Shown: positions 1 to 7,914, counted from the stretch's first letter. The stretch is 64,000 nucleotides of DNA from Desulfonatronum lacustre DSM 10312 (GCF_000519265.1 NZ_KI912608.1:1243582-1307581), one strand, 5' to 3'. The notes: generated by a model not told the origin, from the sequence alone. Program-made: numbers and translations.

Positions 1-62
1 ATACGTGAGAGTTTGAACTTTTTGCAGCGACGCAGCAATTGGGAGTTTTTCAACGGACTGGT
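1..62. repeat. Dispersed palindromic repeat, family A (partial, cut by window edge)
   Basis: This segment matches the repeats at 5203-5350 and 50605-50730. The shared core contains GTTTGAACTTTTTGC and GGGAGTTTTTCAACGG. It lies just beyond the stop codon of the catalase gene, so it could act as a convergent barrier or terminator. Only one arm is visible because the window starts inside the element. Confidence 0.8.
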
Positions 63-75
63 ATGGAAACAGTGG

Positions 76-2190
76 TCAGGCCAATATTCGCACCAACTTT
101 TCCCGATCCCACTGACGTGTTTTCGCCGCGGCAACAAATGCGTCCGTGTCGTTGGCATCCACGACGCCGGCATCGTGTTCAACATTCGCTGTTTTCAACA
201 ACTCCGTGCCTCCCTTATCAACGGCGATTGCCTTGAGATGACCGAAGGCATCGCGCACGAAATCGATGGCAGCGCTTTCCACTGACAGTGTTTTTGCGCC
301 GTCTTCAGAGAGAATGACCGCGACAGCATCGAAGAGCACGGAAGGCATGCCCGCCAATTGTCCGTCAGCCGGCAACATCGATCCGTCCGCAAGTTTTGCG
401 CCGCCGACTTTGGGTGCGACGATCTTCACGACAGCTTTCGCATCCATCGCGGCTTTTTTAATATTCTTGATAACGGAGCCGTCTGAACCATCCGCGATCA
501 GAACGCCGACGACCCGTCCCTCGAGGGTATCCTTCATCTTGCCGATGAGCTGCAATGCGGGCGAAGGTTCCAACTCCTGAACAGGAGCCGCGGCCTCAGG
601 CGCATCGGGCATCTTTTCCAACGCAAGCCCCTTGGCAACCCGCCCGGCGAGATCTTCCTCGATATGTCGCAAATGCCCGACCATTGCTTCCCGCACATGG
701 ACATGTTCGACCTTGGATAGCTCAAACACGAGCGCCGAAGCGATGTGCGCCTGCTCATGGGCGGTTTGACTGAGATAGAACTGCCGCGCCTGGCTGTAGT
801 GGTCGGCGAAGCTCTCGGCACGGATGCGACCTTTCACCCCGGTTTCCGTTACCGCGGCGCTGTGAAAGCCCTTGGCCGGCGTTTCGCGTGGTGCGTTTTG
901 AGACAGGGAATTGGGCTCATACGCAACACGGCCCTCCTGCGCCGCCATCTGCATGTGTCCGTCGCGTTGAAGATTGCCGAACGGGCACTTGGGCGCGTTG
1001 ATCGGGATCTGATGGAAATTGGGTGAGCCCAGGCGCGAAAGCTGCGTGTCGATATACGAGAACAAACGTCCTTGTAACAGTGGATCGTTGGAGAAATCGA
1101 TGCCCGGCACGATATTTCCGGGGCAATAGGCAACCTGTTCGGTTTCAGCAAAGAAGTTCCTCGGCCAGCGATCCAGCACCATCCGGCCGATCACTTTCAG
1201 AGGGACAAGCTCTTCAAGAATCAGCTTGGTCGGATCAAGATGATCGAACGGAAAGCTGTTCGCTTCCTCCTGGGTGAACAGCTGAACCGCGAACTCCCAC
1301 TCGGGGAAACCGCCCGCCGCGATGGCGTCGAACATGTCGCGGCGGTGGAAGTCCGGATCAGCGCCGGCAATCTTGACGGCCTCGTCCCAGATGGTGGACT
1401 GCAAACCGAGCTTGGGACGCCAGTGAAATTTGACGAAGGTTGATTCGCCTGCAGCGTTAATCAATCGGAAACTATGCACCCCGAAGCCCTCGATCATCCG
1501 TAGCGAACGCGGGATGGTGCGATCGGACATGATCCACATCACCATATGCATGGATTCCGGCGTGAGGGAAATGTAATCCCAGAAGGTGTCGTGGGCGGTT
1601 GCTGCTTGCGGAAAGCCGCGGTCGGGTTCCATTTTTACGGCATGGACGAGGTCGGGGAACTTAATGGCATCCTGGATGAAGAAGACCGGTATGTTGTTGC
1701 CGACCAGGTCCCAGTTGCCTTCCTTGGTATAAAACTTGACGGCAAAGCCGCGTACGTCACGCGGGGTGTCTATCGAACCAGAGCCGCCCGCCACGGTCGA
1801 TATCCGCGTGAACAGGGGTGTCTTCTCTCCTACCTCGGTGAGTATTTTGGCGGTGGTGTACTGTTCCAACGAGGCCGTCAGCTCGAAGAACCCATGCACG
1901 CCCGTTCCGCGCGCGTGAACGATGCGCTCCGGAATACGCTCGTGATCGAAATGCGTGATTTTTTCGCGAAGGACGAAATCCTCCAGAAGCGTGGGGCCGC
2001 GCGGATGGGCTCTGAGCGAGTTTTGATTATCGGATATTGCCACGCCCTGGTTCGTGGTCAGCGCGGGGTGGTCTCCGCCGGCGATCTGGTGCAGTTCGCC
2101 GCCAGCTGCCACTTCTGCGTCTCCCTTTGAAGCAGACCCTTTTCCGTGCTTACTTTTCCCCAAATTACTCTTCTTATCCTTGCTCATCAT
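76..2190 (-). CDS. katE: Large-subunit monofunctional catalase (HPII type)
   Basis: This is a haem catalase that dismutates hydrogen peroxide in the cytoplasm. At 704 aa it is of the large-subunit class. The catalase core runs from about residue 70 to 480. It includes the distal histidine in [10 protein letters not shown], the distal asparagine in [11 protein letters not shown] and the proximal haem tyrosine in [15 protein letters not shown] flavodoxin/DJ-1-like C-terminal domain follows from about residue 560, starting near [11 protein letters not shown]. The N-terminus is Lys/Gly/Ser-rich and not conserved. The ATG at 2190 is preferred because AGGAG lies 7 nt upstream; a TTG two codons earlier is possible. 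A hemerythrin-like gene lies upstream on the same strand, separated by a hairpin repeat. Class identity is firm, but the physiological trigger is not visible. Confidence 0.96.
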   Translation of the reverse strand: MMSKDKKSNLGKSKHGKGSASKGDAEVAAGGELHQIAGGDHPALTTNQGVAISDNQNSLRAHPRGPTLLEDFVLREKITHFDHERIPERIVHARGTGVHGFFELTASLEQYTTAKILTEVGEKTPLFTRISTVAGGSGSIDTPRDVRGFAVKFYTKEGNWDLVGNNIPVFFIQDAIKFPDLVHAVKMEPDRGFPQAATAHDTFWDYISLTPESMHMVMWIMSDRTIPRSLRMIEGFGVHSFRLINAAGESTFVKFHWRPKLGLQSTIWDEAVKIAGADPDFHRRDMFDAIAAGGFPEWEFAVQLFTQEEANSFPFDHLDPTKLILEELVPLKVIGRMVLDRWPRNFFAETEQVAYCPGNIVPGIDFSNDPLLQGRLFSYIDTQLSRLGSPNFHQIPINAPKCPFGNLQRDGHMQMAAQEGRVAYEPNSLSQNAPRETPAKGFHSAAVTETGVKGRIRAESFADHYSQARQFYLSQTAHEQAHIASALVFELSKVEHVHVREAMVGHLRHIEEDLAGRVAKGLALEKMPDAPEAAAPVQELEPSPALQLIGKMKDTLEGRVVGVLIADGSDGSVIKNIKKAAMDAKAVVKIVAPKVGGAKLADGSMLPADGQLAGMPSVLFDAVAVILSEDGAKTLSVESAAIDFVRDAFGHLKAIAVDKGGTELLKTANVEHDAGVVDANDTDAFVAAAKTRQWDREKLVRILA

Positions 2191-2239
2191 GATCAATCTC
2201 CTGTTGATTCCTTGCCATGGTCTAGAAGATTATTTGTTT

Positions 2240-2356
2240 TGGTAACTACTCAGCTCAGAGAAAAACCGGACTGGATACCCGCCTTCGCGGGTATGACTGA
2301 TTGGCAGGTGGCATGAAAAACAAGTCATTCCGGCGAAAGCCGGAATCCAGCCCTGG
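2240..2356. repeat. Intergenic inverted repeat with GTAACTACTCAG box
   Basis: The spacer between catalase and hemerythrin starts with GTAACTACTCAG, a motif that also occurs near 8481 and, more degenerate, near 11969 and 24688. It continues with two facing arms, CTGGATACCCGCCTTCGCGGG and the CCGGCGAAAGCCGGAATCCAG type, common in intergenic repeats of many bacteria. No gene is seen in it. Confidence 0.7.
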
Positions 2357-2387
2357 AGCATGATCATCCACCGTATGTGCTGAAGAG

Positions 2388-2837
2388 TTACAAGTTCTTT
2401 TTGATTTTCTCCTTGTCCTGTTCAAATTTTTTCGAGATTGTTTTAAATTCGTCCGGGTCCAATGCTTTTTCCGCTATTTTAAACAGCGTACCTTCCTCTT
2501 CCTTGATATGGTGCTCCACGAGCTCCTTAAACACAGCCACCTTGGCTCCCCATTTATCATCATCCTTCGGCATTTTTTCCAGTTCTTTCAAAACAAGTTC
2601 ACTCACATGGTGCTCTTCTATTCCCTCCATGGCATCTTCGCGGGCCTCTTTCTTCTCCAACAGAGGCGGATAGAAAGCACTTTCTTCGGCTTTCATATGA
2701 GGCACCAGCTCTTCCCTGAGCTTTTTGAACAACTCCTCACGCTTCTTCGGTGCACTTTCTTTGGTTTGTTTAAGCTGACCTAAAATTCCCTTTACTTCCA
2801 CATGGTCTTTCTTGAGCATCTGAAAAAAAGCATTCAC
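2388..2837 (-). CDS. Hemerythrin-like HHE cation-binding protein
   Basis: A 149-aa, mainly helical, charged protein. Histidine and glutamate ligand motifs are spaced as in the HHE hemerythrin family: DHVEVKG near residue 12, HMKAEESAFYPPLLEKK near 50, HHVSEL near 77 and HHIKEEEGTLF near 112. Such proteins bind a di-iron centre and are linked to oxygen, nitric oxide or peroxide sensing or handling. The ligand set is seen; the exact role is inferred. Its position just upstream of a catalase, on the same strand, fits an oxidative-stress function. The start has a clear purine-rich site (GGAGAAGAAAAG). A separate promoter is likely because a hairpin repeat lies upstream. Confidence 0.88.
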   Translation of the reverse strand: MNAFFQMLKKDHVEVKGILGQLKQTKESAPKKREELFKKLREELVPHMKAEESAFYPPLLEKKEAREDAMEGIEEHHVSELVLKELEKMPKDDDKWGAKVAVFKELVEHHIKEEEGTLFKIAEKALDPDEFKTISKKFEQDKEKIKKNL

Positions 2838-2894
2838 TTTTCTTCTCCTAATGTTGGTGTGAAGTGCGTGTTACGGTCATTGAACACGAATGAT

Positions 2895-2923
2895 CTCGTT
2901 CCCAGGCTGCGCCTGGGAACGAG
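2895..2923. repeat. GTTCCCAGGC-type hairpin
   Basis: A near-perfect hairpin, CTCGTTCCCAGGCT facing CCTGGGAACGAG, between the csbD-like gene and the hemerythrin gene. Similar hairpins occur near 8617-8645 and 8824-8850. It may end transcription of the csbD operon on the minus strand, although no T-run follows it. Confidence 0.6.
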
Positions 2924-2933
2924 AATATCCTCT

Positions 2934-3113
2934 CTATTTCCCCACAACCTTCTTGACGTCCCCAGCCTTGTCCTGGGCTTTCCCCTTTAAATGTTCGCCT
3001 TTGCCTTTAGCTTCCAGTTCTTCGTTACCGACTGCATTTCCGGCGGTCTCCTTGATCTTCCCTTTCGCCTGGTGCATCTTGCCTTCTGCTTTGTCTTGCG
3101 TGCTTGATTTCAT
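2934..3113 (-). CDS. CsbD-like stress protein, copy 1
   Basis: A 59-aa, lysine- and glutamate-rich protein translated directly from the sequence: it begins MKSSTQDKAEGKMHQAKGKI and has a GNEELEAKGKGE centre. The DKAEGKMHQAKGKIKE pattern is typical of the CsbD family, small general-stress proteins that are largely disordered or helical and of unknown biochemistry. A strong AGGAGG site precedes the ATG. The ATG overlaps the stop of the upstream 75-aa gene as ATGA, which points to translational coupling. A diverged paralogue of the same length lies at 7282-7461. Both probably belong to stress operons headed by the shared upstream element. Confidence 0.85.
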   Translation of the reverse strand: MKSSTQDKAEGKMHQAKGKIKETAGNAVGNEELEAKGKGEHLKGKAQDKAGDVKKVVGK

Positions 3114-3337
3114 GGTCTGCCTCCTGGTTGATTGTTAGTTGGGTAAATTTTATCTGAATCTCTTCCCGGCCTGTTCAAAGATTTGCTCAAAGCAGTCCAT
3201 TTTTTGTCCAGAGTCTGTTTGAGTTCTTTCAAGCCTCCATCGCCGGCTATTTGATTCTCCTCCAATTCGTCATACTCCGCGTTCCATTGTTGGAGCATGG
3301 ATTGAAGTTCCTCTCCATATTTAAATTTTTCACTCAT
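3110..3337 (-). CDS. Small hypothetical protein, coupled to csbD
   Basis: A 75-aa hydrophilic protein, probably helical (MSEKFKYGEELQSMLQQWNA at the start), with a Pro/Gly/Asn-rich tail. I do not recognise the family. Support for it as a real gene comes from its ATGA overlap with the CsbD-like gene downstream, a GAGG ribosome-binding site, and a short gap to the lipoprotein gene upstream. These three look like one operon, which suggests a role in the same envelope or general stress response. Confidence 0.65.
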   Translation of the reverse strand: MSEKFKYGEELQSMLQQWNAEYDELEENQIAGDGGLKELKQTLDKKWTALSKSLNRPGRDSDKIYPTNNQPGGRP

Positions 3338-3359
3338 TTGGCCTCACTTATTCGAGTTG

Positions 3360-3926
3360 TTACCGATATAGATTCAATTCCATTTCCAATGCATCGAGCC
3401 TGCGCGAAATGTCCGCTTCTTCCTCGTAGCTCATGGACCTGCCTCCTTCCGTCAGATGCAGGTAATCACGCCGGACGGAGTCCAGCCGGTATTGAACTTC
3501 GCGCCCCTCTCCCGCGGGCAAACGTCCGCTGACCCTCCCATCATCAATTGTCCACTGCAGTGCGACAATCCTGTCCCCGGTCCGTGGTCCTTCAATTCTC
3601 ATTGGCCGGAAAAGCGCCCGGTCAATTTCATTGCCAAGCCTTTCCAGCCGGACATTGAGGCTATTCCATTCTCCCCGGCGGGCCGGCTTGCTCGTCAGTG
3701 CCGTGTAATCCGTCCGAACGCCCTTCAGTGTGGTCAGGAACATTTGGGATTGGTCAGGGGTGAGCGCGCCGGTTCTCAGTCCGTCTCCAATCTTTTCCTG
3801 GATGACGACCATCTTGTTTTCCGCGTTCCGCTCCTTATCAGGCCATGTTTGAGGCATGGCCGCGCATCCGGAAAACAAAGCGAGTACAGCGACCATGAGT
3901 GCCGTCGTAAAGAGTTCGTTCTTCAT
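3360..3926 (-). CDS. Putative lipoprotein, first gene of the csbD operon
   Basis: A 188-aa protein with a lipoprotein signal peptide: a hydrophobic core (ALMVAVLALF) and lipobox SGC, so the mature N-terminus would be Cys at residue 21. The rest is charged and probably helical, with no known catalytic motif (KMVVIQEKIGDGLRTGAL, later EEEADISRRLDALEMEL). I do not recognise a named family. It would sit in the inner or outer membrane facing the periplasm. A GGAGAGAGGAG site precedes the start. The shared 65-nt element lies 127 nt upstream, so this gene probably leads the lipoprotein - 75 aa - CsbD operon. Confidence 0.75.
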   Translation of the reverse strand: MKNELFTTALMVAVLALFSGCAAMPQTWPDKERNAENKMVVIQEKIGDGLRTGALTPDQSQMFLTTLKGVRTDYTALTSKPARRGEWNSLNVRLERLGNEIDRALFRPMRIEGPRTGDRIVALQWTIDDGRVSGRLPAGEGREVQYRLDSVRRDYLHLTEGGRSMSYEEEADISRRLDALEMELNLYR

Positions 3927-4052
3927 TTTTGTCTCCTCTCTCCCGCAAGTTTCTCAAGGACTCGCAAGAATATGCGATTCTTCAGTAACGTCTCCGACAA
4001 CGTCACGACACCGTCCTTTGACTACGAAACTGGAGGATACCTTTTTGGGCAT

Positions 4053-4119
4053 CCCTGTCTGTAGGGGAATCGCATATTTATTGTGAGGAGAAATCACGGA
4101 AGACGGGAATAATTCCCGG
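4053..4119 (-). promoter_or_regulatory. Shared upstream element, copy 1 (lipoprotein-csbD operon)
   Basis: In gene orientation this reads CCGGGAATTATTCCCG, then GTGATTTCTCCTCACAATAA, then GCGATTCCCCTACAGAC. The same order of blocks occurs at 4171, 5053, 7822, 8374 and 23982, each upstream of a stress or envelope gene. It lies 127 nt upstream of the lipoprotein start. With the facing copy at 4171-4238 it forms a large inverted repeat between divergent transcription units. Confidence 0.75.
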
Positions 4120-4170
4120 GAGGAGGTTGCGAGGGGCGACAGGAAAGAGATCTCCGCACATCGTCCGTCA

Positions 4171-4238
4171 GGGGAAAATCCCGTTGCCTGTGATTTTCCC
4201 TTGCGACAATAGGCGATTTCCCCACAGACTCGGTTCAG
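4171..4238 (+). promoter_or_regulatory. Shared upstream element, copy 2 (ancestral mscS-hpf unit 1)
   Basis: On the plus strand it reads GGGGAAAATCCCG, TGTGATTTTCCCTTGCGAC and GCGATTTCCCCACAGAC. Downstream similarity continues for about 30 nt (GTTTTCCTGACGGAGGTTGG against GTTTTCATGATGCAGGTTGG after the copy at 5053). It would once have served the mscS copy whose remains lie at 4308-4446. It may now drive hpf. Confidence 0.7.
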
Positions 4239-4307
4239 AAAAAATGTTTTCCTGACGGAGGTTGGAAAAAAGACCCAGCATTCATTCCCTACAAGGCGGG
4301 AATGGGT

Positions 4308-4446
4308 GCGTTCACGTCACCTTGCTCGACGAGAAAACACAGATGGGGGGATGCAAAAAGGCGGTTCCCGGTTGAAACGCGCCCGAAAATTTTGATGCTG
4401 TACCACGAAAGCGTTGCTTCCGCCTCAGCTGATTCCGAGAAATTAA
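4308..4446 (+). pseudogene. Remnant of mscS 3' end (duplicated unit 1)
   Basis: This stretch aligns with the last part of the intact mscS at about 6606-6838. Shared blocks are GCGTTCACGTCACCTTGCTC, GGCGGTTCCCGG (AGCGGTTCCCGG in mscS), CCACGAAAGCG and GCTGATTCCGAGAAAT. It has small indels and an internal deletion, and no open frame remains. The rest of the channel gene is missing from this copy. It directly precedes the intact hpf-like gene, as intact mscS precedes the broken hpf copy. Confidence 0.8.
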
Positions 4447-4493
4447 ACCCTATAATCCCAGTAAATCCAAAATTTTAACGCAAGGAGAAAACC

Positions 4494-4892
4494 ATGCGGA
4501 TTCAAATCAACTCCGACCGCAACATCGAGATTGACGAGGCCCTGCAAACTGAAATCAGCGATGGAGTGGAAAGCGCCCTAGGCCGGCTCAGCGCGCGGAT
4601 CACGCTGTTGGAAGTCCATTTGAGCGACGAAAACAGCGACAAGAAGGGCGGACATGACGACATGCGCTGTCTGCTGGAAGCCCGTCTCGAGGGTCACCAG
4701 CCCATCGCGGTCGCACATCGGGCAGCGACACTGAATCTGGCCGTTGACGGCGCCGCGGCTAGATTGACCAAATTGATCAAGCACTCCCAGGAACGACTGC
4801 ACGAACAGCAGAGTCAACGCACGGACCCGGACCCGTCCGCGCCGGAACCGGAACCTGAGGATGAGTTGGAACAGTCTGGTGTAAATTCCTGA
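4494..4892 (+). CDS. Ribosome-associated HPF/RaiA-like (S30EA) protein
   Basis: A 132-aa protein with a beta-alpha-beta-rich N-terminal domain of about 100 aa. It starts MRIQINSDRNIEIDEALQTE and has the conserved LEVHLSDEN strand and the LEARLEGHQPIAVAHRA block, typical of the sigma-54 modulation/HPF/RaiA family that binds idle ribosomes. Here it lacks the long C-terminal dimerisation domain of long HPF and instead ends in a Pro/Glu/Asp-rich tail. It therefore resembles the short, stress-linked versions found beside channels and small stress proteins. AAGGAGAAAACC gives a strong ribosome-binding site, and a TATAAT-like box lies about 40 nt upstream. It ends at a strong hairpin. This is the intact member of three related copies; the others are at 6890 and 12027. 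Confidence 0.88.
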   Translation: MRIQINSDRNIEIDEALQTEISDGVESALGRLSARITLLEVHLSDENSDKKGGHDDMRCLLEARLEGHQPIAVAHRAATLNLAVDGAAARLTKLIKHSQERLHEQQSQRTDPDPSAPEPEPEDELEQSGVNS

Positions 4893-4914
4893 TGACACAA
4901 TGCGCAAAAAAGTT

Positions 4915-4939
4915 GGCCGGACACGTCCTGTGTCCGGCC
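4915..4939 (+). terminator. Hairpin downstream of hpf (unit 1)
   Basis: A perfect 10-bp stem, GGCCGGACAC / GTGTCCGGCC, with a 5-nt loop, 23 nt after the stop codon. There is no clear T-run. The same hairpin follows the broken hpf copy at 7114-7138, so it belongs to the duplicated unit. Confidence 0.7.
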
Positions 4940-5052
4940 CCTATCGATCTCCGCATAATCATACTCTTTTGAAATTTTCCACCTTCCGCTCTCTTCACGC
5001 CCCATGAGCGCCAAGAAAATATTCATTCGCGAGGAAAAATCACGGAGAACGA

Positions 5053-5122
5053 GTATTTTATCCCGGACGTCTGTGATTTCTCCTTGCGATAATGAGCGAT
5101 CTTCCTACAGACTTGGTTCTCC
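5053..5122 (+). promoter_or_regulatory. Shared upstream element, copy 3 (mscS)
   Basis: On the plus strand: TATTTTATCCCGG, CTGTGATTTCTCCTTGCGAT, GCGATCTTCCTACAGAC. It is the best match to copy 2. The preceding bases (5028-5047, TTCGCGAGGAAAAATCACGG) form an inverted partner, as in the 4053/4171 pair. It lies 249 nt before the mscS start, of which about 150 nt is the inserted repeat at 5203-5350. Without that repeat the spacing would be about 100 nt, like the other copies. Confidence 0.75.
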
Positions 5123-5202
5123 AAAAAGGTTTTCATGATGCAGGTTGGCGAATGATGGCCCTGCACCCAGCCCTGGTAACGCCCCGAAAAACACATGCCC
5201 TA

Positions 5203-5350
5203 GCAATCCGTTGAAAAACTCCCAATTGCTGCGTCGCTGCAAAAAGTTCAAACTCTCACGTATGAATAAATACGCTTCGACCTTGAACTTTTTTTGCTCC
5301 TTGCACTTGGGGTTTTTGAACGGACTGCCGGATAAGGACTTTTTCAACAC
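5203..5350. repeat. Dispersed palindromic repeat, family A (complete copy)
   Basis: An element of about 148 bp whose ends face each other: CCGTTGAAAAACTCC at the left, and GGGGTTTTTGAACGGA plus CTTTTTCAACAC at the right. It carries inner arms around AAAAAGTTCAAACTC and CTTGAACTTTTT. The reverse complement matches 50605-50730 over nearly its whole length. It codes for nothing plausible. It sits between the shared upstream element and the mscS start, so it looks like an insertion. Confidence 0.85.
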
Positions 5351-5370
5351 TCAGCTAGGAGACTGTTCCC

Positions 5371-6840
5371 GTGCAAAGAATCGGATGCCGCCGCAGGAAA
5401 CTGATCACGCGGGCTGTATTGCTCGTTGCGATTTATTGTCTGCTGATCTTTCCGGCCCTGGCACAGGAACCCTCCGGTACAACCGGCGAGCCACGGCAGT
5501 CGAACACCCCCGCCGGCGAGGAACTTTCCGCGGCGCCCGTGAAGGTGGACGTCAACCCGGTTGCGAGGGATGAAGAGATATTCAGGCGACTCCAAAGCGT
5601 CCTGGAGGCCACCAATTGGTTCACCGACCCACAAGTCCGGGTCGAGGAAGGAGTTGTCTTTCTGCGTGGCCAGGTGGAGTCCGAAGTGCTCAAGAAATGG
5701 GCTGGAGATCTGGCCCGCAACACCCAGGACGTGGTCGCCGTGGTCAACAGGATGGAGGTGATCGAGCCGTCGGCGTGGGATTTCCGTCCGGCCTGGCACG
5801 GTCTGTTGAAATTATGGCACGATGTTGTCCGTTCCTTTCCATTTTTCGTGTTTGGCCTGTTCATCCTGGCATTGTCCGCGGGCGCCGGCATACTGGCGAC
5901 AAAAACGACGCGGATATTCCTGCGGGGCCGAATTCGGACGAAACTCCTGAAAAACGTCATCGCCCGCGGGGTCGGCGGACTGGTCGTCCTCTGCGGCGCC
6001 TACCTGATTCTGAGGGTCTCCGGTCTGACGCAACTGGCATTGACGGTGGTCGGCGGCACGGGGCTGATCGGTCTGGTCATCGGCATCGCATTCAGGGACA
6101 TCACCGAGAATTTCCTGGCAAGCATCTTTCTCAGCATGCAGCGGCCGTTCGAGACCGGCGATCTGGTGGAAATAGCGGGTGAGACCGGGTATGTGCAGCA
6201 GTTGAACATGCGCACCACAATCCTGATGACCCTCAGCGGAAACCTCGTGCAGATCCCGAACTCCAGCGTTTACAAGAGCAATCTGCGCAACTTCACGACC
6301 ACCCCGAACCGACGGGAGGAGTTCATGGTCGGCATCGGCTACGACGACGCCATCAACACAGCCCAGGAAATTGCCCGGAACGTGCTGGCGGACCATCCGG
6401 CCGTTCTGAACGATCCAGAGCCTTCGGTACTGGTGGACAGCCTGGGGAGTTCCACGGTGAACCTGCGCATTTTCTTCTGGTTGAACGGTCACACGCACAG
6501 TTGGCTCAAGGTGCGCTCCTCAGTGATCCGACTGGTGAAATTCGCATTCCAGAAACACGGCATCTCCATGCCCGACGAGGCCCGGGAAATCGTCTTCCCG
6601 CAAGGCGTTCACGTCACCTTGCTCAATGATAAAGACCTGGAAGGGGGGGATGCATTGGTGGAAAAGCGGTTCCCGGTGGAAACGCCGCCCGAAAATCTCG
6701 ATGCCGTATCCACGAAAGCGGAAGCCGGCCTCTACAGCGAAGCCGTCGTCATCAAGGAGCAGGCCCGGCAGGCCCAACCACTGCGGGAAGGGGAAAATCT
6801 CCTGCCAATTGCTCCCGGCACGGCTGATTCCGAGAAATAA
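5371..6840 (+). CDS. BON-domain MscS-family mechanosensitive channel
   Basis: A 489-aa inner-membrane channel of the MscS superfamily, expected to open on membrane tension during osmotic downshock. A signal-like segment (residues 8-31, ending ALAQE) is followed by a BON domain at about 68-130 (VRVEEGVVFLRGQVESE). Then come membrane helices from about 150 and the MscS pore and beta domain (GLIGLVIGIAFRDITENFLA, then FETGDLVEIAGETGYVQQL). The start is a GTG with AGGAG upstream. An hpf-like gene, now broken, follows at once. The shared stress element and an inserted repeat lie upstream. The periplasmic BON domain is a less common addition that may contact lipids or the envelope. The fold assignment is firm; the gating stimulus is inferred. 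Confidence 0.93.
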   Translation: MQRIGCRRRKLITRAVLLVAIYCLLIFPALAQEPSGTTGEPRQSNTPAGEELSAAPVKVDVNPVARDEEIFRRLQSVLEATNWFTDPQVRVEEGVVFLRGQVESEVLKKWAGDLARNTQDVVAVVNRMEVIEPSAWDFRPAWHGLLKLWHDVVRSFPFFVFGLFILALSAGAGILATKTTRIFLRGRIRTKLLKNVIARGVGGLVVLCGAYLILRVSGLTQLALTVVGGTGLIGLVIGIAFRDITENFLASIFLSMQRPFETGDLVEIAGETGYVQQLNMRTTILMTLSGNLVQIPNSSVYKSNLRNFTTTPNRREEFMVGIGYDDAINTAQEIARNVLADHPAVLNDPEPSVLVDSLGSSTVNLRIFFWLNGHTHSWLKVRSSVIRLVKFAFQKHGISMPDEAREIVFPQGVHVTLLNDKDLEGGDALVEKRFPVETPPENLDAVSTKAEAGLYSEAVVIKEQARQAQPLREGENLLPIAPGTADSEK

Positions 6841-6889
6841 AACCTCTATAATACCAGTAAATCCAAATTGTTAAGAAAAGAAGAAAACC

Positions 6890-7090
6890 ATGCGGATTCA
6901 AATCAACTCCGACCGCAACATCGAGATTGACGAGGCCCTGCACGCTGAAATCAGCAATGGACTAGAAAAAATTGATCAAGCACTCCCAGGAACGACTGCA
7001 CGAGCAGCAGAGTCAACGCACGGACCCAGATCCGTCCGCGCCGGAACCGGAACTTGAGGAAGAGTCGGAGCATTCTGGTAAAAATTCATG
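6890..7090 (+). pseudogene. Internally deleted hpf-like gene (duplicated unit 2)
   Basis: The first 25 codons are almost identical to the intact hpf-like gene at 4494 (MRIQINSDRNIEIDEAL). At about 6968 the sequence jumps to the region that corresponds to 4773 in the intact gene. Roughly 200 bp are therefore missing, and the tail is read out of frame to an early stop. The deletion joint lies at a short AAATTGATCAAGCACTCCCAGG block. The upstream TATAAT-like box, the ribosome-binding site and the downstream hairpin are all kept. It may still make a 55-aa peptide, but not a functional HPF domain. Confidence 0.88.
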
Positions 7091-7113
7091 ATGACACAAG
7101 GCGCAAAAAAGCT

Positions 7114-7138
7114 GGCCGGACACGTCCTGTGTCCGGCC
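7114..7138 (+). terminator. Hairpin downstream of broken hpf (unit 2)
   Basis: The same perfect stem as at 4915-4939 (GGCCGGACAC / GTGTCCGGCC). It marks the end of the second copy of the duplicated unit; flanking identity fades about 40 nt later. Confidence 0.7.
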
Positions 7139-7281
7139 CTATCGATCGCCACATCATCATGCTCTTTTGACCATTCCGACTTATTGGATGGCTCATTATG
7201 CGTTTCGGACAGGTGCCCTGCCAAGGTCTGATAGCACGGACTTCTGTGCAAAAAATCCGTTTTGTGGAATCACGTACAGTT

Positions 7282-7461
7282 CTACTTCCCCACGGTTCTT
7301 TTCACTTCGCCATTATTTTCTTGCTCAACTCCGCCGTGTTTTTCGGCGTTGCCCACGGCTTCGATATCAGGCTTGTTGCCTGCGTCCCTGACGACTTTTT
7401 TGGCCTTTATTTTGGCCGGATGCATCTTGTCTTCAGTCTCATACCTTGTGCTTGATTTCAT
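7282..7461 (-). CDS. CsbD-like protein, diverged copy 2
   Basis: A 59-aa protein read directly from the sequence, beginning MKSSTRYETEDKMHPAKIKA and ending EVKRTVGK. Its length, start (MKSST), DKMH-AK block and end (VGK) match the CsbD-like copy at 2934. The middle has lost the typical GNEELEAKG run, so function may be altered. It has an excellent AAGGAGGAAATACT ribosome-binding site. The ATG overlaps the stop of the upstream SHOCT-like frame as ATGA, the same coupling as in copy 1. Confidence 0.7.
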   Translation of the reverse strand: MKSSTRYETEDKMHPAKIKAKKVVRDAGNKPDIEAVGNAEKHGGVEQENNGEVKRTVGK

Positions 7462-7735
7462 AGTATTTCCTCCTTGGTTTTCGTTAATATGATCGATCCA
7501 CGCTGAATCTGCTCTTTCCTGGAGTTATATTCTTCCTCGGTGATTTTGCCTTCGCTGTACTCCAGCTCAAGCTGATCCATCTGCCGTTTGTTCTGGATAT
7601 TCATATGCTGCTCCCGTTCCAATCGCTCCTACGGCTGCTCCCGTGGCCGCCCCGCCGACAAAAGACAAACCGACCGCAACCGAAAAACGTGAGCGATAAG
7701 ACAATCAACAATGATCCTATAAGAATTCTCGATTA
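7458..7735 (-). pseudogene. Frameshifted glycine-zipper/SHOCT-like lipoprotein
   Basis: Three pieces of one typical small lipoprotein lie in order but in three different reading frames. First is a signal and lipobox piece (LLIVLSLTFFGC). Next is a glycine zipper (FVGGAATGAAVGAIGTGAAY). Last is a SHOCT-like tail (LELEYSEGKITEEEYNSRK), which can still be read from an ATG at 7604 as a 48-aa peptide. No good start is left for the first piece. Either two single-base indels broke the gene or the assembly has errors here. The last frame is coupled by ATGA to CsbD copy 2. Confidence 0.75.
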
Positions 7736-7821
7736 CATTTTACCCCCCGCTTGAATGTTGATGGTTCGTTGGAAAAAATTTACAGATGTCTTCTCTCCCC
7801 TCTACCATATGATAGCCTTAT

Positions 7822-7873
7822 GTTTGACCGTGTCTGTAGGGAAAACGCACATTTTCGTAAGGAATAATCCTAT
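7822..7873 (-). promoter_or_regulatory. Shared upstream element, copy 4 (zipper lipoprotein-csbD2)
   Basis: In gene orientation: ATAGGATTATTCC, then GTGCGTTTTCCCTACAGAC, then ACGGTCAAAC. The right half matches copies at 8374 and 23982 almost exactly; the left half is shortened. It lies about 90 nt before the decayed lipoprotein gene. Confidence 0.7.
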
Positions 7874-7914
7874 GATCACCTTGGTCATTGAAGTTGGTGG
7901 TCAATTCAGGGGCA

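Noticed and set aside
5105-5350. Minus-strand 81-aa frame before mscS
   Set aside because: It is composed of the family A repeat and part of the upstream element, with no independent coding sign.
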